Below are positions 57,342 through 64,000 of a stretch of DNA of 64,000 bases, one piece after another (the first letter of the stretch is position 1; every line of letters starts with the position of its first letter). The notes under the pieces were generated by a model. The model saw nothing but the letters and a program-made list of their open reading frames with translations, searched no databases and was not told the origin of the DNA. Source of the stretch: Lumnitzera littorea (Eukaryota > Streptophyta > Magnoliopsida > Myrtales > Combretaceae). A program made the translations under genes and the position numbers. Where the stretch lies: the NCBI GenBank assembly GCA_024138015.1, contig JAMXBB010000009.1:42839769-42903768 (forward strand). The letters are read 5' to 3'.

Positions 57342-60017
57342 TGTTAAGGCCCATTTCGGTTTTCCTAAACTTAATCCTTATTAAGTCTAGTTCACTTAAT
57401 ATAAACTATTTGATATTAAATTAAGAAAAAAAATTTCTTTAAAAAATGTTTTGAAAAAGAAATATTTAAAAAAAATTTTAAATCACCAACTAGTTAAATT
57501 GGTCATTGATTAGTGAATTTTCTTAAAAAATTATTTTACAAAATTAACTAGAACAACTAAGTTCGAGGACTAACCTATTAAGACTAAGTTGCTATGTAAA
57601 AATAAAAAATTAGTGGGCTTTATTTTTATATTTTTCTAAAAATATTAAGCTATATACAAGTATGCAAAATATAACTAAAATGAAATTTTATTATTTTTTT
57701 TATTACGAATTTATCTAAAAATAGGAAAAAAAAAAGATTTTTAAAAATTTTTTTTATATGGTTACCGCGAAGCTACTTATGTATCTATTAGTTAGGATCA
57801 AATTAACGTAGTGTTTTTCCAAAAATATTTAGAGTGTTAATTAGTTTTAACATTTAGTTTATCGAAAGAAAAATCTAAAAGGGCCCAAACTCTTTCTATG
57901 TATTTAGTTTAAAAAAAAATCTCTAAAACATCCTAGTTTGTTTTTAAAAATGGTTTTTTATTAAATTTTATTTCTAAAATAATTTTTCTAAACGAGCAAC
58001 AACTAAGGCTAAAAAACAATTCCTAAGCTAATATATATTTGTTCCTTTCATACTTTAAAACAACTACCTAAACCAATTAAGACAAATAACTAAATGATAA
58101 TAATAATATATTATAATAATAATAATTAACAAAAAAAACTTTCAACCCGAACCTGAATTGTTGTTCACTATGGCGATGGAGCTATTCAACAAACTCAATA
58201 GTGGATGTGAACTACAATGTCTGTGTGCAAGTGTTTCGTTACCCGTGTGTGACTCTGGATGGTGCGGTGAGCAGTTGTGATCGGCGTTGAGGGCTGATTA
58301 GTAGCTTGCATAGGCTGGTCATACACTGCGGCGTGGGGCATTAGCTGTACTGATCGTGCGGCACAACAGTAGCGTGTGGATGGGAGAAAGTCATGGACAG
58401 TGGACAAAGAGCTCTTGTGGTGCGTGCGAAAGTCTATTGTTGTTTACTGTAGGTATAGTGTATCGGTTGTGACTACTGCTGCAATGTAGATTAACGTTGG
58501 TGCTGTACGTGGCAGATGTTAGTGCTACTGCAAACTGGTGCACTATGCTGTTGGGAGGCCGTACTTGGTCGGTGGATGAACAATAGCAGCGTTCGGTGAT
58601 TCTGCAGTGTTTGGTGTTGGGTGAGTGGTGTTAACGTCGGGTAAATGTATGATTTGCAATGGCTGTGTGAAGTGCTGCTGCTGCGTATGGTCGAGAGAGT
58701 GACTAGAGATCAGAGATTGAGGTCTGCTATTCACGTTGGTCTGGTGTTGTGTGGCCATCTGGATCGCATTAGGTGATGGCGACTAGAGTTGTCTTGTCAT
58801 TATTCGTGTGTGTGGCTGATTTGTGAATGAAGCAGTATAATAACTTTTGCTACCATGAAGAGAATTCATGTGTACGTAGGATAGTGAGGTAATCGGTGAG
58901 GCACTGTGGATGTGACTAATTAGTTGCGTATGATCCGCGTAGAGTTGCTGGAGCATTGATGGAGCGTGTCATATGGCAAGGACTGATTCAAGTGATTTGC
59001 GGTGGCTGTTGCTGCTACGGTGGTCAGTTGCTTGATGTGTAGGTGGGAGGCAAGGTTGCCAGATTGTTGTTTGGTGTCGGGGTGAGGATGAGAGTGGCTG
59101 GGTTTGGGGGTGCTTGTTGATTGGTTTTAGCGGTAGAGTGAATGTTGTGCCTGCTGTTGTTAATGGTTGAGCTGTGCGTTAGTGGTTGTGCAATGGGTAT
59201 TGGCTACGTGGGGGGTTGAGCGAGAGAGGACTGCTATTATGTTGTGTTTTCGATGATGTATTAGCAGCAGGGAATGACTGAATAGGTGTCGCAAGTCATG
59301 AATGACTAACTGAATTGCGAAGTGCAGGTGTGAATGAGGATGGAGAGGCTACTATTTTGGTTAGGATGTCGAGTGGTTGATAGAGTTAGACATGTGGATA
59401 ATTGGAAACTATGGAGCATATCCTTTTGTCTAAAATATATGCTGCACGATTAATATTTATAAAACTTTATCTCAAATCTTCTAAATCTATTCGTATTGAT
59501 AAAAATCAAACTGGATTTGAATCTATATAGGTCTTTATTCTTTTTAATTCAACACTCGTATCAGATTTGATTTTTTCAATAATTATATAATTAGTTTCAA
59601 AAGATTGGATGAGATTTGAATCCCGTACACTCAATTGATTTTCGTAATGGAAGAAAAAAATAAAAGGCACATGTATGCCTAGTGAGACATAAACCTATGA
59701 TCTTCAACTAATCTAACACTAATGTTCAAGTACTTATTCATTAAATCATTGGCCTGTGTTTTGATATTTAATACAGTTACATTGTATTTAAACTATATGA
59801 CTCTTTAATGCTATTTGAATCGAGTTAAAATTGAATCAATTGACCCTAAAACCATTTTTCTATCTAAAAATCTATTTTCCTAAAAAAATTTTTATAATTT
59901 TTCTCTTTTATATTTCTATTATTTTTTCATTTGTTTAATTTTAAATTTTTTATTTAAATTAGAACCCTTTAAAATCAAAAACTAAACTTACACATAGGCA
60001 AAAATAGAGTGTTTATA
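57342..60017. mobile_element. LTR-like element E, relative of 30263-32265
   Basis: Starts TGTTAAGGCCC and ends GTGTTTATA, matching the ends of the solo LTR at 30263 with transitions. Same internal order: AT-rich half, (TAA)-like repeats (58095-58130), a long G/T-rich block (58150-59380) and the tRNA-like segment (59668-59757). No coding. Flanks ACCAA and GCTAC do not match, so it may be one LTR of a larger element or an old solo LTR. Minus-strand open frames at 58195 and 58543 are composition effects. Confidence 0.62.
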
Positions 60018-60189
60018 GCTACTTCTCTTTATAGTGAAGTTTGTAGAAACTTTTCTACAAAGACAAAAAAGACACTCTTTTTTGCCTAGTCCTTACTTTA
60101 ATTGGTAGGGTAAGGACTTTGATTATTAAGCAAATTGGGTCTCAACTTAAAAGGTAGGGCATCCCTAAAAGGATAGATCTCTTTCCAGA
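60018..60189. other. Spacer after LTR E
   Basis: Contains a hairpin GTAGAAACTTTTCTAC at 60045-60060. Nothing else. Confidence 0.4.
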
Positions 60190-60935
60190 TGAGTTGCTCA
60201 AAAAGATAGATCTTTCAAAGACAAGATAGGATGACATTCTATTAAGGACAAAATGAGATAGTGCTCTCGTAAGCAGGAAATCTTTTACTTGACTAGATAG
60301 CGATCCAAAACAAATAGGTAAGATAACTCTTTTTTGAGCAAGCGATCTTAGAAAGGAATAGATAGGACATCACTCCTGTGAGCAAGCAATCCAAAACGGA
60401 ATAAGACAGCGCTTCTTTAAGTAAGTGATCTTAAAAAGGAATATGATAGTACTCTTTTGTGCAAGCAATCCTAAGAAAGGACTAGATAGAATAGTGCTCC
60501 CATGAGCAAGCGATCCTAGAAAGGAATAAATAAGATAGTGCTCCTATCAATAAGTAATCTTAGAAAGGAATGGATGGTGCTCTTATGAGCAGGCGATCCA
60601 ACTAAGGAATAAGATAGTGCTCCTTTGAGCAAGTGATCCTAAAAAGAATTGGATGATGCTCTTATGAGCAAGCGATCTAACTAAGGAATAGGATGGCATT
60701 CCTTTGAGCAGGTGACCCAATTAAGGATATGATAGTGATCCTTTGAGCAAGCGATCCTAAAAAGGACTGAATAGTGCTCTTATGAGTAGGCATCCAACTA
60801 AGGAGTATGATAGGACAGGACAGCGCTCCTATGAGCAAGTGATTCTAGAAAAGGATTGGACAGTGCTCCATTAAACAAACGATCCTGGAAAGGATTGGAT
60901 AACACTCCTTTGAGCAAGCAATCCTTAAAAGGACT
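60190..60935. repeat. ~40-bp minisatellite
   Basis: About 17 degenerate units of form GATAGTGCTCCTTTGAGCAA then GCGATCCTAAAAAGGA, with 34-55 bp spacing. CTC...GAG inside each unit can form a small hairpin (GCTC.TTTGAGC). Units vary in both length and sequence and there are no unique spacers of fixed size, so it is a minisatellite. It lies next to LTR E. Confidence 0.87.
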
Positions 60936-62640
60936 TTGATGAGTTTTGATAAAATGATCTAAGATTTGAGTTTAAAGGATTTTGATGATTTTTTTTAAAA
61001 TTTTGACTTTTTCTTTCTAATGAATTTCTCTTGACAATTTTTGAAAAAGGTTTCGTTTCTCTTTTGAAAAGTTTTTTTCTTTTTTCTCCTTTTTTCAAGA
61101 AATTCAAAAATACTCTTTGATGGAAAATTGTGTTGCTCACAAGTAAGAAAGTCTCAAAAACTCTAAAGATCGCAAATAAAGGGTTACCTTACCCCTTATC
61201 CATTGATCACTCATTCTTTTAATCTTGTTTTCTAGAGCATAATTCATGATCTCTGAACTTTTTAAAAGTACTTATTTAAAGCTTAGGATAAATGAACATT
61301 CATATTTTTGAGAAAACACCCAACTATCTTTAATTTTCCACTAAGGGAATAAGTATCATTACATGAAATGTTCAGTCCAAGTAGACTTCCTTGTACTCTC
61401 ACAAGTCTGTTTTCTCTCTCGACATCAATTCTAAAAATTGTAGCCTATCTTGTAAGTAGTATATTTTGGTCAATTGATCGAGTTTTTCTTGGGTTTCCAA
61501 TGTAAGGCTTTTGGTCAATAGCTTGAGCAAATAGATATCAATGCGCTTCGACCAATTTTAAAGAAATCATATACAATTCATCCCGGGTTTACAAGCCAAG
61601 AACCTAGGAGAAACTAAACATGAGTTTGTCCGAGTTTCATGAGCAATTATTGTTTGAGATAAATCATTTTTTTTTGTCAAAAGAGTTTCTTCAAGGGTAG
61701 TAAAGTGGGTAGGATCATTTAGTGATGGCTTTGCTTTTGGGCTTAAGAAGTGTTTGGTCCTTATATATCCTTTACAAGTTTTCACCGCAGGCTTATTGGC
61801 TATTTGACTTAACTTTAAAGGTGACCATCTTGCTCATTTTTGTTTTTTTCTCTTTTTCTTCTTTTTCTCTTTTCTTTTCTTTCTTTTTCCTCTCTCTCTC
61901 TCTCTCTCTTTGGTCAAAGCGGTCACCTTCCCTGGCTAAGTTTTTGATTAATGGGATGCAAAGCCCTAAAACCATGTTTTAAAGAGTATAGGTTGGGGAT
62001 ATGACTTTGGAGTGTTTGGGAAAAATCCATAGGCCTAAGGTGTTTGAATGAATGTATGGGCTTGAGTGAGGTGTATATGGTTTGAAACCTTTCTTTATTC
62101 TAAAGAAATTGAATTATCTATGACAATATTTGCTCATGAATTGGCATGATTAAGGAAAGCACATATTACTCTTCCCATTTTCTCTAGATTAATGACCTTA
62201 TCCTCCTGATTACCCTTATGTAAAGTGGTTCTTAGCAAGGTTAATTTTAAGAAAAATCCCTAAATAGGTCAAACGAGTTTTGCAAATGATAATTGTGTTT
62301 AAGGATAATGAAATGAATGTCTAATATCATTTTGACATGTGTACCAAGTTCAAAATGGACCTCATTTATGGAATGAGCCTAATTATTGACATTATGTCAC
62401 TCAACTCTCATGTGTTTAGGTTTAGTGTATAGGATATGGGTTGCCTCTCTTCATTTTAAACGTTTTAGGTAATGTGTTACCATTCTCTTAGCCAAAAAAT
62501 TTTAAATTCCGAGTTCAAATTTACTTTATCCATTTTCGCTCATTTGAAATGCTCCTATTTGAATTGAGCTAACTTCATAGCATACAAAGACAAAAATGCA
62601 CATGAAAATTGCTTTATTCAATAGCTTGCATCCATTACAA
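60936..62640. other. Unassigned stretch with pyrimidine tract
   Basis: 61841-61911 is a long T/C run ending in (CT)10. The rest lacks coding signal; open frames at 61567, 61722 and 61793 arise from the low-complexity run or chance. Confidence 0.45.
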
Positions 62641-64000
62641 GCTCTAAAGTGAAAGATTATTCTTAAAAAAAAATGCAAGAACTAAAATTCTCTTCCACTT
62701 CTTGCCCTTCTATCATTTCTTCAAACCTAGCCCATTCAGTTGAATTGATCTTTTGGAGCTATACCCAACTATTTCAAATGATGAGCCACCTTGTTAGATG
62801 ATAGTAGTAGTCCTTTGATATTTAACACTAGTGGTTGTCTATTTGTTACTTCTTCAAAATTTAAGGAAGGAATACTACTGCTAATTGACCTAATAACCTT
62901 TAGAAAGCTGGGTTGGATAATTTTTGCATGAATCAAATCTTGCACCTTATGTTTTAATTTCTAGCAGTTTTCTATAGTATGCTTTACCTAGCTCATATGA
63001 TATTCATACCGTTTGTTGGGGTCATGATCTCTTAGCTTGTACTTCTTTATTAGGCTTTCACATGGCAATAGTTCTACGTCTCTTAATTGCTTGAACACTT
63101 GGGCCATTGGAATCTTGAACTATGTAAGTCGCCTCTTCTTGTTGTAGATGAGCTTGTCTTGATCCTGGGCTTTCCCAATTGGCACATTCATTCCTGACTT
63201 CTCTTTCCTTGAATCATCTTCATACTTAGGCTGTGAGTTCCTATTTGTACTAGGATCTATGTTTTCGAGCTGCTTGAGAACATAACCTATTGCCATTTTT
63301 GTACCCGTGAGTCTTTCTACTAACTTCACTAACTTTTCTTTCAGGGCAACAAACCTTTTTTCCAAACCTTAGCAATAACATGCCCCCTAGGCTTGACCAT
63401 TAAAATTTGTTTCTAGCACTTTTTCCAAACCTTATATCATGTTGATGGTAGGCTTTATGTAGAATTTACGTCTTGGATCCCTAACGAAGTCCAACTAGAC
63501 CATTTTTTCATCAATCAAATCTTAGACTTTATTCTTTAATTCTCAGTAATGGTCAATAGCATACCCCTGCTAACCCATATGGTATTCACATTGCATATTG
63601 GGATCGTATTTTTGAGGTCTATACCTTAGTGTTGGAGTCGTAAGATGCAACAAGACCTCTTCTTTTAGGCGGTGATAGGCCTAAGATATAGGAATTGGGA
63701 TATGGGTGAACCTCCTTCTAGGTGATTTCTAGCTTAGCTTATTTTCCTTGAGACCGAGACCAATGCTTAAGGCTGTAACCTCGCATATCATTAGATAGAA
63801 CATTGTAGTTTTCACAGTAGCCTCTAAATCCAATGGAGCTGATCCCTTCCTTATCAATCTCCCCACTCTAATGGCATCTTCAGTGTGATTACTGGTTACA
63901 ACTACGTCTACATATGTAGAAGTGGAATGACCCAAGAGGTAATTATAATAAGGTTCACCTAATGTGTAGATGAATATGTTGATTAGTTCATTTTCTAGTA
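62641..64000 (-). pseudogene. Gypsy gag on minus strand, runs off the window
   Basis: Reading leftward from the window end: ENELINIFIYTLGEPYYNYL, then TSTYVDVVVTSNHTEDAIRV and GRLIRKGSAP. This is the gag domain end (family: IDTL.PPYY..M.G...). Next is a Cys/His module CEYHMG..GYAIDHY.ELK (63540-63590), a Lys-rich linker (63365-63120), and a second such module YEYHMS.VKHTIENC.KLKH with KVQDLI (about 62930-63010). Stops split it throughout. The element's 5' end lies beyond the window; no protease or reverse transcriptase was found to the left. Confidence 0.7.

Noticed and set aside
58195..58758. Two ~70-codon minus-strand frames rich in His, Thr and Gln
   Set aside because: They fall in the G/T-rich block of LTR E and reflect base composition only.
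60190..60935. Regular repeats that might suggest a CRISPR array
   Set aside because: Units vary in sequence and spacing, there are no fixed-length unique spacers or cas genes, and the setting is a plant nucleus.

Overview
This is a stretch of plant nuclear DNA, most likely from a eudicot with a large, repeat-rich genome. It carries fragments of many plastid genes from different parts of a plastid genome, all decayed. After them come nested Ty1/copia and Ty3/gypsy LTR retrotransposons and one ordinary five-exon host gene. I see no bacterial operon, CRISPR array, rRNA gene or phage.

Layout. 1-8182: a mosaic of plastid DNA transferred to the nucleus (NUPT): psbM, part of trnD, trnY, trnE, ycf2 (-), ndhI, ndhG, rps4 (-), psbA, ccsA, ndhJ (-), ycf2 (+), the psbA-trnH spacer and trnH. 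Every protein gene in it is broken, mostly by C-to-T or G-to-A changes. 8183-9992: AT-rich sequence with a short RNase H-like fragment and a possible foldback element. 9993-14884: a degenerate copia element on the minus strand with both LTRs. 15218-16812: the only intact gene, an atypical short-chain dehydrogenase/reductase (SDR) on the minus strand. 16813-19990: AT-rich intergenic DNA. 19991-22620: a non-coding LTR-like block. 23023-28770: a Tat-type gypsy element that lacks integrase. 30263-32265: a solo LTR with a perfect 5-bp target-site duplication (TSD). 32271-34840: remains of another gypsy element on the minus strand. 34841-51970: an Athila-type gypsy element whose gag holds two later solo-LTR-like insertions (37276-41019 and 41193-44886). 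Each of these has its own perfect TSD. 51971-57341: repeat remnants, a MITE, a gag fragment and a ~205-bp tandem array. 57342-60017: a second copy of the LTR family seen at 30263. 60190-60935: a ~40-bp minisatellite. 62640-64000: gypsy gag on the minus strand, running off the window.

How the parts relate. The SDR gene probably works alone. Everything else is inserted or decaying DNA, and it can be ordered in time: Athila arrived before its two internal insertions. I found no convincing undescribed functional system. The observations most worth following are the deamination pattern in the plastid mosaic, the paired W-box palindromes inside one solo LTR, the tRNA-like A/B-box segment kept in two copies of an LTR family, the two nested insertions in one gag, and the tandem arrays flanking an LTR. 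Comparisons with plastid genes and element families are from general knowledge, because no search could be run.
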